A DNA stretch of 64,000 nucleotides from Oceanospirillaceae bacterium (GTDB lineage Bacteria; Pseudomonadota; Gammaproteobacteria; Pseudomonadales; Balneatricaceae): the NCBI GenBank assembly GCA_003521845.1, contig DPHB01000026.1:116488-180487 (forward strand). Reading direction: 5' to 3'. The first letter of the stretch is position 1, and each line of letters opens with the position of its first letter. This document shows positions 17,027-24,928 of this stretch, piece by piece. The notes beneath the pieces are model-generated. The model had not been told where the DNA came from, did not search any database, and saw only the letters and a list, made by a program, of their open reading frames with translations. Both the position numbers and the translations under genes were made by a program.

Positions 17027-17554
17027 TTAAAGGTATAAGATAAAGAAATTGGCAAGTTCACGAGGTAACATTTCGTACCACATGCCTGCGCCAATCTTTA
17101 CTTGTAAAGTAGATTTGAATATCACCACCACCAATACCGCAATAAAGACGGCAATGGCATACATTTTTTTGCTACGGTAGCCAGCTCGAAACGTCATCAA
17201 CACAAAAAACGTCACTGTAGCAAACAGGTAGCCTAGCACTGGTACCAAAAACACATAGGTCAAAAAATAGCCCACGTACTCAAACGGCCGCAACCACTCA
17301 AGCATCTCCTGGAACTCTTCCCCTACTGGGGCTTGTTCACACCGTACCCGACGCCAAACTGCAATGGCATAAGCGCAGGAGAAAAACAATAATCCGCTGA
17401 TCGCCATAGACGGCCAAAAACGCGGTTGTTTTAATAAGGCCAAACCATTAAACCACTTGGTTTCTTGGGGTATGGAGAACATTAAAAAACCACTGATAAT
17501 TACCAGAATAATAGCAAAAGCTAGATCACCGGCATGGTAATGTGAACGATTCAT
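17027..17554 (-). CDS. TTT transporter small membrane subunit (TctB-like), system 1
   Basis: 175 residues with about four hydrophobic segments (LAFAIILVIISGFLMFSI, WPSMAISGLLFFSCAYAIAV, YFLTYVFLVPVLGYLFATV, then a C-terminal one), the TctB pattern. Poorly conserved families such as this are recognised mainly by topology and by position between the receptor and TctA-like genes. A 110-base gap with a hairpin separates it from the receptor gene upstream. Confidence 0.85.
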   Translation of the reverse strand: MNRSHYHAGDLAFAIILVIISGFLMFSIPQETKWFNGLALLKQPRFWPSMAISGLLFFSCAYAIAVWRRVRCEQAPVGEEFQEMLEWLRPFEYVGYFLTYVFLVPVLGYLFATVTFFVLMTFRAGYRSKKMYAIAVFIAVLVVVIFKSTLQVKIGAGMWYEMLPRELANFFILYL

Positions 17555-17589
17555 AATGAACCTTTAAAGTCTAAATGAAGACGGGAATA

Positions 17590-17619
17590 TGCGGCAACAG
17601 CCTATACTATTGCCGTATT
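17590..17619 (-). other. Intercistronic hairpin between receptor and TctB genes
   Basis: Minus-strand bases ATACGGCAA and TTGCCGCAT can form a stem with one mismatch over a 12-base loop. It has no T run, so it is more likely an RNA 3'-end stabiliser than a terminator. It would let the receptor be made in excess over the membrane subunits. Confidence 0.4.
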
Positions 17620-17664
17620 GGGCAGATATTGAACCCGTGCTGGACTCAATAGACCTTATATTGT

Positions 17665-18600
17665 TTACTCGGTCAAGCCTGCAATGGTCACCATGGTGGC
17701 ACGATCAGATTCAATCTGTGCTGCAGCTGTATCAGCGTCCATCCAGTAAACCAAAGCACCGGTATCGGCGGCTAGTTTCTGAGCACGATCACTCATTACC
17801 GTTTTCTTAGCCGAAGCAATCAAGGTTTGCTTCACTTCATCAGATGTGCCCTTGGTGACAAACAAACCGTTCCAAAGGCCCATGTTCAAGCTAGGCACAA
17901 CTTCACCCATTGTTGGTACATCTGGGATATTGGCAATTCGCTCGTTGGTGATGGAAGCTAGCACCTTGACTTGATCAAGACATGGCAAGATCAACTGGAT
18001 AGTGGTGTTAATAACATCAGCATCACCAGAAGCTAGGGTATTACAATCCAACATATCAAAAGCAGCATCCGAACCCCACTCAAAGCCAAGGGCCGAAGCA
18101 GCAGCTAGCGACACCTGGGTTGGCGACAATGGCGCACCAAAATGCCCCAAAGCCAAATCGTTGGATTTAGCATGGGCTGCCAATTCTTGCATATTGCTGT
18201 ATGGCGCATCACCTGCTGCAGCTAGTACAAACGGATAGGTCAAGAAAATACCTAATGGCTCAAACGTATCCTTATCTAAGCCATCGATGCCCAATTCAGG
18301 ACCCACAACCGGTACACCAATAACAAAGGAACCAACGGTGGAACCATCGTTAGGGGCACTCGCCACTTCCATGGCACCAGGGAATGGACCACCGCCGCCA
18401 CCTGGTTTATTTACTACTGCCGCAGCGACCCCGTGAGTGGACTGAAAATCTTCTGCGATCATACGCGTAAGAATGTCTTCTAGATCACCTGGTGGAAATG
18501 GCACGACAAAAGAAACTGGCTTATTTGGGTAGTCTGCCACAGCAACACTACTCATTAGGCCGAAGGCAACTGCCGCGGCTGTATTCAAAATTTTGCGCAT
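17665..18600 (-). CDS. Periplasmic Bug/TctC-family receptor with acidic ligand loop
   Basis: 311 residues with a clear signal peptide (MRKILNTAAAVAFGLMSSVAVA, cut after Ala22). The mature part begins YPNKPVSFVVPFPPG as in Bug receptors and continues with NKPGGGGG and DVPTMGEVVP. The ligand-side loop after FPPG reads DLED (residues 39-42), where most family members have a second Gly and a single Asp, so the pocket mouth is unusually acidic. That would suit a cationic, amine-bearing ligand. It is the first gene of the TTT unit and divergent from the IclR gene. Confidence 0.9.
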   Translation of the reverse strand: MRKILNTAAAVAFGLMSSVAVADYPNKPVSFVVPFPPGDLEDILTRMIAEDFQSTHGVAAAVVNKPGGGGGPFPGAMEVASAPNDGSTVGSFVIGVPVVGPELGIDGLDKDTFEPLGIFLTYPFVLAAAGDAPYSNMQELAAHAKSNDLALGHFGAPLSPTQVSLAAASALGFEWGSDAAFDMLDCNTLASGDADVINTTIQLILPCLDQVKVLASITNERIANIPDVPTMGEVVPSLNMGLWNGLFVTKGTSDEVKQTLIASAKKTVMSDRAQKLAADTGALVYWMDADTAAAQIESDRATMVTIAGLTE

Positions 18601-18630
18601 AACGCTCTCCTAAACATTGTTTTTATGCCC

Positions 18631-18645
18631 GTTAAATTAGTTAAC
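18631..18645. promoter_or_regulatory. Inverted repeat in the receptor/iclR divergent region
   Basis: GTTAA-ATTAG-TTAAC is a perfect 5-bp inverted repeat, 30 bases upstream of the receptor start codon. It is a candidate operator for the divergently encoded IclR protein. The 213-base region is AT-rich and holds this and the neighbouring palindrome; promoters were not placed. Confidence 0.4.
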
Positions 18646-18657
18646 ATATTATGTTTC

Positions 18658-18674
18658 GTTTCAATATATGAACC
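18658..18674. promoter_or_regulatory. Imperfect palindrome, candidate IclR operator
   Basis: GTTTCAATATATGAACC is an imperfect 17-bp palindrome with TTC/GAA half-site cores, a form common among IclR-family operators. It lies next to the GTTAA/TTAAC repeat, between the receptor gene and the regulator gene. Confidence 0.4.
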
Positions 18675-18813
18675 AACGGTTTAAAAATATTTGCATAAAG
18701 GGTACACTTGTGTCAATAATAAAGAACAAATTAACTGTCTCGGTCACAAAGTTGCCAGGCACGATTAAGAAAAAGAGAATGCGCCAAAACGCATAAACTT
18801 TGGAGAGATATTC

Positions 18814-19605
18814 GTGAGCACCATTATCAAAGCGCTCGACATATTGGATTTATTTTCCCCGGCTCAGCCAGCCTTAGGCTTGTCGGAAGCCGCCCGTCTA
18901 TTAGGTCGAGACAAAGCCAGCGTATTACGCCATCTATCCGCCTTGGAAGAAAAAGGCATGGTGGAACAAGACAGTAAAACCAAGCAATATCATCTAGGCC
19001 CAGCTTTGAGTCGTCTTGCCATGGTGCGTGAACAAACCGCCCCCGCCAACCATTCCATCGTCAACGTGGTACGTCAACTCGCCAAAGATTCTGGTGAAAC
19101 TACCCATTTGTCTCGCTACAGCAACGGCCGCCTCGTACAAGGTAAGGTTATCGACGCGCCTTCACGGGGTGGTATTCGTGTGCAAATTGATCCCGCAGAA
19201 GAACTACCACTGCATGCTACGGCCTCAGGTATTGCCTTCTTGTCTTCCTGTCGTACAGCCACACGCGAGCAGGCCTTGGCGAGGCCATTAACCTGTTACA
19301 CACCGAGCACACCAACCAGCCGAGAAGCGGTTCTACAACAGGTAGAAACGGCCCGTATTCAGGGTTATGCCATAGGCGATGGCGCCTACGAATCAGGGGC
19401 TGTCGGCATCGCCGCCACAGTTTTCAATGCCACTGGTGAAGCGTGCGGTGCTATTTCTGTCGCCTCACCAGCAGCATCACTTAATGACACTCGTAAACGA
19501 GAAATCATTGCCTTGGTATTAGAAGCGGCGCGTCAAATTTCTTGGCACCAAGGCGCACCGCAACACGTTATTTCTCAATTTGACACAAGGATTGCTGCAG
19601 CATGA
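18814..19605 (+). CDS. IclR-family transcriptional regulator
   Basis: 263 residues. The N-terminal winged helix reads IIKALDILDLFSPAQPALGL then EAARLLGRDKASVLRHLSAL, and the C-terminal effector domain contains ETTHLSRYSNG, LPLHATASG and the closing GAISVASPAA. The start is GTG at 18814 with GGAGAG upstream. IclR proteins control aromatic or amine catabolism in response to a pathway metabolite. It is divergent from the transporter unit and overlaps the HAD gene by 4 bases, so regulator, HAD and aminotransferase are one transcript. Confidence 0.92.
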   Translation: MSTIIKALDILDLFSPAQPALGLSEAARLLGRDKASVLRHLSALEEKGMVEQDSKTKQYHLGPALSRLAMVREQTAPANHSIVNVVRQLAKDSGETTHLSRYSNGRLVQGKVIDAPSRGGIRVQIDPAEELPLHATASGIAFLSSCRTATREQALARPLTCYTPSTPTSREAVLQQVETARIQGYAIGDGAYESGAVGIAATVFNATGEACGAISVASPAASLNDTRKREIIALVLEAARQISWHQGAPQHVISQFDTRIAAA

Positions 19606-20249
19606 GTGCGCAAGCATTAGTTTTGGACTTTGGCGGTGTTATTAGCCGTACCCTCTTTGAAACCCATAGCCTTACAGAAGAAGCCCTTGGTTTGCCAACT
19701 GGCAGCCTAACTTGGCAAGGGCCTTTTGATCCAAGCAGTGACGACTTATGGCGTGCTATGCAAGCCGACGAAATCAGCGAACGTGACTACTGGATGACGC
19801 GTACTGTGGAGACCGGCAAATTAATTGGCCAAGACTGGACCAGCATGCAAGAGTTTGTCATTGCCTCACGCGGTGCCGACCCACTACCGGTGATTCGTCC
19901 TGAATTTTTAGATGCCATTGCCAAAATCAAAGCCGCTGGTTTTCGCTTGGCCATCTTGTCTAACGAATTAGATTTATTTTATGGTGCTGACTTCCGCAAA
20001 AAATTGCCTTTCTTGCAGGATTTTGAGGTTATTGTCGATGCCACCTATACCAAAATTCTGAAGCCAGACCCTCGTGCCTACGAGGACGTGTTACAGCAAT
20101 TAAACCTAGCCCCTGAACAATGTGTATTTGTTGACGACCAACTGCGTAACGTTAACGGTTCCATTGCCTGTGGCCTAAAAACCGTTCACTTCGATGTTTG
20201 CAACCCCCAAGCAAGCTACGCCGAAGCCCTTGAATACTTTGAACTGTGA
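19602..20249 (+). CDS. HAD-superfamily hydrolase
   Basis: 215 residues with the HAD motifs: LVLDFGGVIS with nucleophile Asp9 (DxG rather than DxD, as in YihX-type proteins), LAILSNE for motif II, and KPDPRAYEDV plus VFVDDQLRN for motifs III and IV. A helical cap lies between residues 20 and 90. It may dephosphorylate a small metabolite, possibly a misphosphorylated pathway compound, but the substrate is unknown. It overlaps the iclR stop by 4 bases and precedes the aminotransferase by 8 bases. Confidence 0.85.
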   Translation: MSAQALVLDFGGVISRTLFETHSLTEEALGLPTGSLTWQGPFDPSSDDLWRAMQADEISERDYWMTRTVETGKLIGQDWTSMQEFVIASRGADPLPVIRPEFLDAIAKIKAAGFRLAILSNELDLFYGADFRKKLPFLQDFEVIVDATYTKILKPDPRAYEDVLQQLNLAPEQCVFVDDQLRNVNGSIACGLKTVHFDVCNPQASYAEALEYFEL

Positions 20250-20257
20250 GATCCAAC

Positions 20258-21616
20258 ATGAGCAATAAAGATTTTATAAAAGCCGAAAACGCCCAACACA
20301 TGTGGCACCCTATGGGCCACCCCGCCGCCCTACGTGCCAATCAACCTAAGGTGATATCCGAAGCCGAAGGCGTAAACATTCGCGACATCGACGGCAATTG
20401 GATGATCGACGGTGTTGGCGGTTTATGGAACGTAAACCTAGGTTATTCTTGTGATCCTATCAAACAGGCTATCAGCGATCAGCTTACCAAGATGCCTTAT
20501 TACTCTGGCTTTGCTGGCACCTCTAACGAGCCAGCTGTGGAGCTGTCTTATGAGCTTGCTCAGTTCTTTGCGGAAGATGGCCTTACCCGCGCCTTTTTCA
20601 CCTCTGGCGGGTCGGATTCTGTTGAATCCTGTTTGCGCCTTGCTCGTCAGTACCACAAGGTGCGTGGCGAAACTGGCCGTACCAAGTTTATGTCTTTGAA
20701 GTTAGGTTATCATGGCACCCACTTTGGCGGTGCATCGGTTAACGGCAACGCCCGTTTCCGTACTGCCTATGAGCCATTGCTACCAGGCTGTTTCCACCTG
20801 CCAGCACCCCACGTATACCGCAACCCATTCAACGAAAGTAACCCAGAGAAGCTAGCCCAGCTTTGCTTGGCTGCCGCCGAAGAAGAAATCAAATTCCAAG
20901 ACCCAAACACCGTAGCGGCGTTTATCATGGAACCAATCATCGGCGCTGGTGGCATCATCCCAATGCCCCCTAGCTACATCGTAGGCATGCGTGAAATGTG
21001 CACCCGTTACGGCATCTTATTTATTGCTGACGAAGTCATCACCGCCTTTGGCCGTACTGGCTCTTGGTCGGGTTGTCGTCATTACGGTATCCAACCAGAC
21101 ATGATGTCTACGGCCAAAGCAATCACCTGTGGTTATTTCCCATTTGGTGCTGCTATGATGTCGGCACAGGTACAAGAAGTATTCGAAGGCAACAACGACG
21201 CCATCGGCTCCATTGGCCACGGTTACACCTATTCTGGCCACCCTGTAGGCGCCGCCGCCGCATTGGCTTGCCTAGCAGAAACCAAGCGCCTAAAGGTGAA
21301 TGAAAACGCCGCTGTACGTGGCAACCAAGTATTTAAGGGCCTGCAAGCCCTACAAGCCAAATATGAAGTCGTTGGCGACGTGCGTGGTGGTGAAGGCCTG
21401 ATGAGCTGTATGGAATTGGTAGCCGATCGTGATACCAAGACGCCACTAGATCCAGCCATTGGCAAGAAATTTGGCAAAATCTGTAACGACAATGGTGTTA
21501 TGGTACGTGTTGCTGGTCACTCTATCATGGTATCTCCACCGCTGATCATCACTGAAGCCGAAACGGACAAGATCTTGTCTGCCCTTGATGCGGCTTTGGC
21601 TGGCATCAGCGAATAA
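20258..21616 (+). CDS. Class III omega-amino acid aminotransferase
   Basis: 452 residues of fold-type I PLP enzyme. It has the N-terminal MWHPMGHPAALR typical of putrescine, taurine or beta-alanine:pyruvate aminotransferases, DGVGGLWNVNLGY, FTSGGSDSVES, cofactor Asp in FIADEVITAFGRTG and the PLP Lys in STAKAITCGYFP. The ATG at 20258 is used; a GTG four codons earlier overlaps the HAD stop. It is the last gene of the iclR unit, followed by a terminator. It probably moves an amino group from an amine or amino acid in the same pathway onto pyruvate or 2-oxoglutarate. Confidence 0.9.
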   Translation: MSNKDFIKAENAQHMWHPMGHPAALRANQPKVISEAEGVNIRDIDGNWMIDGVGGLWNVNLGYSCDPIKQAISDQLTKMPYYSGFAGTSNEPAVELSYELAQFFAEDGLTRAFFTSGGSDSVESCLRLARQYHKVRGETGRTKFMSLKLGYHGTHFGGASVNGNARFRTAYEPLLPGCFHLPAPHVYRNPFNESNPEKLAQLCLAAAEEEIKFQDPNTVAAFIMEPIIGAGGIIPMPPSYIVGMREMCTRYGILFIADEVITAFGRTGSWSGCRHYGIQPDMMSTAKAITCGYFPFGAAMMSAQVQEVFEGNNDAIGSIGHGYTYSGHPVGAAAALACLAETKRLKVNENAAVRGNQVFKGLQALQAKYEVVGDVRGGEGLMSCMELVADRDTKTPLDPAIGKKFGKICNDNGVMVRVAGHSIMVSPPLIITEAETDKILSALDAALAGISE

Positions 21617-21651
21617 TCATTAGCCTAAAAGCACTAAGATAAACAAAACTC

Positions 21652-21686
21652 AAAAGGCCGCAGTAGATCTTATTGCGACCTTTTTT
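21652..21686 (+). terminator. Rho-independent terminator after the aminotransferase
   Basis: AAAAGGCCGCA pairs with TGCGACCTTTT with one mismatch over an 11-base loop and ends in six T. It closes the iclR-HAD-aminotransferase unit. Confidence 0.8.
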
Positions 21687-21749
21687 GCTTTAAGAATTGT
21701 GCAAAAGTGCCGATAATGTAATCTAACACTTTAAAAGTTTTGGATTTTC

Positions 21750-23744
21750 ATGTTATTGCGTGCCCTTATCATTACTAGCGGTCTACTATTAAGCTTCTGT
21801 GCTACCGCCAAAGATATGTCCAATTGGTCGGATAAAACCCTATGCCGCCTGCAAGAAACGCTTAACAACAACACAAGCTACCACCAAGAAGTGCGTTCAA
21901 GGGGACTTATTTGTCCTGCACAAGGTAGCCGTGCCGCACCTTATCGCAAACCTTATTTCTTAAGCACCAGTGCCCTGTGCGCAAAGCCAACGCAACCATT
22001 AGTAACCGAAGAGGAGCTGGTTCCAGCCCCTAGTCTAGATCTTATCGATCATGTTGCTAGACCAAGCGCCATTCTTTCTCACACTCCCCCAGGTCAACTC
22101 ATGGTAGTGCATGATTTCAACCAAGATGGCGTGGACGATATTCTCGTCAACACGGGTTTTAAGGCACCGCACCTACATCTGCTATCTGGTCAAAAATCAG
22201 GCGAGTTTCTCGACCAACCGCTAGCCAATGCCAACGCCGCAAGCGGGCAAATCAGCCGCATACAAATCGTCGATTTCAATCAGGACGAATGGGCTGACTT
22301 CTTGTTATATACCCTAGATGGCAGTAATCAGGTTTTCATCAATCAACAAGGTGACGGCTTCAAAGCGATGCTACTAGAGGCCAATGATGCTCAACTCAAC
22401 AGCGCAGGTGGTGACCTAGCGGACCTTAATGGCGATGGTATTGCAGAACTGCTGCTAGCTAGCTATCAAGGCAATAGTCCAAAGGCACCGTTAATTGGCG
22501 CTAACGAATATGACTTTTCAGTTTCTGATTTGCCCTATTCGCCACTCATTGACCAGCACCTTGGCCAAGACCTTGTGGCGGGAGATCTCAACGCTGATGG
22601 CTTTACTGACTTGGTAATTAGCTTGGCAAACAACCCATCCTCTCAGGCCGCAGAAAACATTGCTAAAGAAGCGCCATTAGAGGGCAATCTTTATATTATT
22701 TATGGCGATGGCGACTTAAATTTTGAAAACAATCAACACGCTTTCTTAGGCTCTCCAGAGAACATCGGCGGTCCGGTAAAGCTACTTGATCTAGATGGCG
22801 ATCAACAACTAGACATAGTGCACTCCTACAGCCGTCAAGTTAACGAAGATACCTTCATTACAGGTCTTTATACCTATTTGAACAACAACGCAAAGCCAAA
22901 CTGCTTTACCAATGTAAGTACCCACTTACTACCAGAGTTAGCATTACAGCCTTGGACACACGCACAAAGTGAAATGGGCATCCACCCTATTCGCGATATC
23001 CAAATAAGCGATGCCAACCAAGATGGTAAGTTAGATCTATGGGTGCAGTTCCAAGCCGACATACCTAACAGTGGCTTGTTGATACAACAAGATAATCAAT
23101 TTCGTGTAACCAATCTCCAAACTAATGGTGTTACCAACTACAAGATGCTGGCTGGGGACTTTAATGGTGACGGCCTAAATGATATTGTTAAGCTGATCAA
23201 TCATAGGGATAGCATAGAGATTCAACCATGGCTGCACACCAGCAAACTGGTACAACCTTTAGCACCTTATCAACCAGACAATTTTGCCAACATCAGCGAT
23301 CAACAAAGGGATATTATTCAGGCATTCATCGATGAAAAGTTCATGCACCCGGTAAGCTGGCAACAATTATTAGATGGCAACTCCACAGAGCTATCCACTA
23401 CTTGGCAAGGTGAATATTTATTGGCTTGGTACTGGTTGCCTGTTGCAGGCAGCCAAGTCGATTTCTTGGGTTTAGATAATATTCATCTTGACGAGCAAGG
23501 GCTACAACTCACAACCAAGAACTTGTATCAGTTCCACCCTACTCGTACTTATCGTGAGCAATTGAAGTTCCATAGTAACCGCCAACAGCAGTTTATCCTG
23601 CGCGGCAAACTAGACACACTAGCAGGTAAGCCAGCCCAAGAAACGCAGCTATTTGGCAACTTAGCCAATCGGGCAGCACTAGGCGTGCTAGAAGACGGCA
23701 GCATCGTGCTAATGGAATTAATCAAACGTCACGGACTGCTTTAA
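21750..23744 (+). CDS. Secreted FG-GAP/VCBS-repeat protein
   Basis: 664 residues beginning with a signal peptide (MLLRALIITSGLLLSFCATA). A short N-terminal motif follows, WSDKTLCRLQET with SRGLIC, a two-cysteine segment found at the start of many secreted marine proteins. At least six calcium-binding repeats of the DxNxDGxxD type follow, including DFNQDGVDDILV, DLNGDGIAELLL, DLNADGFTDLVI and DFNGDGLNDIVK, which suggests a beta-propeller. The last 150 residues have no clear repeat. Location is probably periplasmic or surface. No enzymatic motif is seen, and neighbours do not reveal a role. Confidence 0.8.
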   Translation: MLLRALIITSGLLLSFCATAKDMSNWSDKTLCRLQETLNNNTSYHQEVRSRGLICPAQGSRAAPYRKPYFLSTSALCAKPTQPLVTEEELVPAPSLDLIDHVARPSAILSHTPPGQLMVVHDFNQDGVDDILVNTGFKAPHLHLLSGQKSGEFLDQPLANANAASGQISRIQIVDFNQDEWADFLLYTLDGSNQVFINQQGDGFKAMLLEANDAQLNSAGGDLADLNGDGIAELLLASYQGNSPKAPLIGANEYDFSVSDLPYSPLIDQHLGQDLVAGDLNADGFTDLVISLANNPSSQAAENIAKEAPLEGNLYIIYGDGDLNFENNQHAFLGSPENIGGPVKLLDLDGDQQLDIVHSYSRQVNEDTFITGLYTYLNNNAKPNCFTNVSTHLLPELALQPWTHAQSEMGIHPIRDIQISDANQDGKLDLWVQFQADIPNSGLLIQQDNQFRVTNLQTNGVTNYKMLAGDFNGDGLNDIVKLINHRDSIEIQPWLHTSKLVQPLAPYQPDNFANISDQQRDIIQAFIDEKFMHPVSWQQLLDGNSTELSTTWQGEYLLAWYWLPVAGSQVDFLGLDNIHLDEQGLQLTTKNLYQFHPTRTYREQLKFHSNRQQQFILRGKLDTLAGKPAQETQLFGNLANRAALGVLEDGSIVLMELIKRHGLL

Positions 23745-23775
23745 CTAGAACGATACAGATACGAGAGACAAAGAC

Positions 23776-24222
23776 ATGAGCGACAAACCCATTAATCCAG
23801 ATCTAGTAGCCCTACATGGTGTCATTGAAGATGGCCTCACCGATGTAAGTCTTGATGTAAATCCGCTAGCCGTCCATCTTAATACCCGCATCCAAAGTGC
23901 CAGTAAGGGCAAAGTGAGCATGAGTTTTGATTTATCGGATCAATATATTCAAGGTAACGGCGTAGTACAAGGCGGCGCCTTGGCGATGATGCTAGATTTC
24001 GGTTTGGCTTTTGCTGGTTTATCCCAAGTCAGCTTGCAACAAAACCTTTCCACCACCAACATGAATATCAGTTACATGCGCCCGGGCTTTCCTGGTGCTT
24101 ATCATGTAGAAGCAGAAGTAGAAAAAGCTGGTCGCAGCATGATCTTTGCTCGTGCTCAGTTGTTTGATGCCAACGACAAGCTCGTTGCCTCAGCTAGCTC
24201 TCCACTGATGGTGCTAAATTAA
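23776..24222 (+). CDS. PaaI-type hotdog-fold thioesterase
   Basis: 148 residues of the 4HBT/PaaI family: the hotdog helix motif with YIQGNGVVQGGALAMMLDFG carries the catalytic-type Gly-Gly and Asp, followed by NMNISYMRPG and AEVEKAGRSMIFARAQLF. Such proteins hydrolyse acyl-CoA or aryl-CoA thioesters. It follows the FG-GAP gene by 31 bases and converges on the AlkB-like gene with a 4-base overlap of the stop codons. The acyl substrate cannot be told from sequence. Confidence 0.85.
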   Translation: MSDKPINPDLVALHGVIEDGLTDVSLDVNPLAVHLNTRIQSASKGKVSMSFDLSDQYIQGNGVVQGGALAMMLDFGLAFAGLSQVSLQQNLSTTNMNISYMRPGFPGAYHVEAEVEKAGRSMIFARAQLFDANDKLVASASSPLMVLN

Positions 24223-24830
24223 CCTTTATCTATAGTTCGAAAGGTTAAATTAATACGTGGCTGCTCTACGCCCACTACCGGTGGCAAGCGATGCAGCCAA
24301 TGATCTTGGGTTTTACCCTGCATCACCAGTAAGCCGCCGTGCACCAATTCCAAGCTCACCTTTTCACCACTGGCTTTATGCTTAAAGGCAAATCGCCTTT
24401 GTGCGCCCAAAGTCAGTGAAGCAATGGCCCCGTGACGCTGTAAATCCTTCTCGCCATCACTATGCCAAGCCATACCGTCTTGACCATCGTTGTACAAATT
24501 CACCAGACAAGAGTTGTAGGTAGTGTCCGTGTGGGCTTCAACTATTTGCTTTAACTGCAACAAAGCATCTGTCCAAGGCCAAGCGGTCTTAGTAATTCCA
24601 GAATAGGTATAAGAAAATGGTTGGCTACCATGCCAGGCGATACGCCGACGCGTTTCGATGAGTTTGCCATTGGCCATGGCCTGATCAGGCTGCCAATCAA
24701 TGTTTTTGAGCAGCGTCTTAAGATAATAATCGGCATCATCCAGTGACATCACCGGGCCGTAGTAATACACCTCACCATCACAGGGCAAAAGATTTACACT
24801 AACGTCCCGCTGATCATCAAACAGATCCAT
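24219..24830 (-). CDS. AlkB-like 2-oxoglutarate/Fe(II) dioxygenase
   Basis: 203 residues similar to the AlkB/ALKBH2-type DNA-repair dioxygenases, which remove alkyl lesions from nucleic acid bases. Iron ligands are in MAWHSDGEKDL (HxD) and the later HWLHRLPP, and 2-oxoglutarate binding in RINLTFR. NLYNDGQDGM is the usual preceding segment. The ATG at 24830 has AGGTG upstream; an in-frame ATG at 24884 lies inside repeat A3 and would add 18 residues without family likeness. It stands alone with its own upstream region formed largely by the repeat. Confidence 0.88.
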   Translation of the reverse strand: MDLFDDQRDVSVNLLPCDGEVYYYGPVMSLDDADYYLKTLLKNIDWQPDQAMANGKLIETRRRIAWHGSQPFSYTYSGITKTAWPWTDALLQLKQIVEAHTDTTYNSCLVNLYNDGQDGMAWHSDGEKDLQRHGAIASLTLGAQRRFAFKHKASGEKVSLELVHGGLLVMQGKTQDHWLHRLPPVVGVEQPRINLTFRTIDKG

Positions 24831-24842
24831 AGCAACACCTAT

Positions 24843-24917
24843 AGACTGTCCCTTTGGGGTACCCAAAGCACTCGCTCCGCTCATGGGGCAGGCCCTCTGA
24901 CCCCTTAGGGACAGTCT
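24843..24917. repeat. Core-and-arms palindromic element A3
   Basis: Arms AGACTGTCCCTTTGGGGT and ACCCCTTAGGGACAGTCT pair at 16 of 18 positions. On the minus strand the inside is the shared core (36 of 38 bases identical to A2), while the arms differ from those of A1 and A2. It lies 12 bases beyond the trpA stop and just upstream of the AlkB-like start, so it may act as a 3' hairpin for trpBA. Confidence 0.85.
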
Positions 24918-24928
24918 AGTATCATTTT

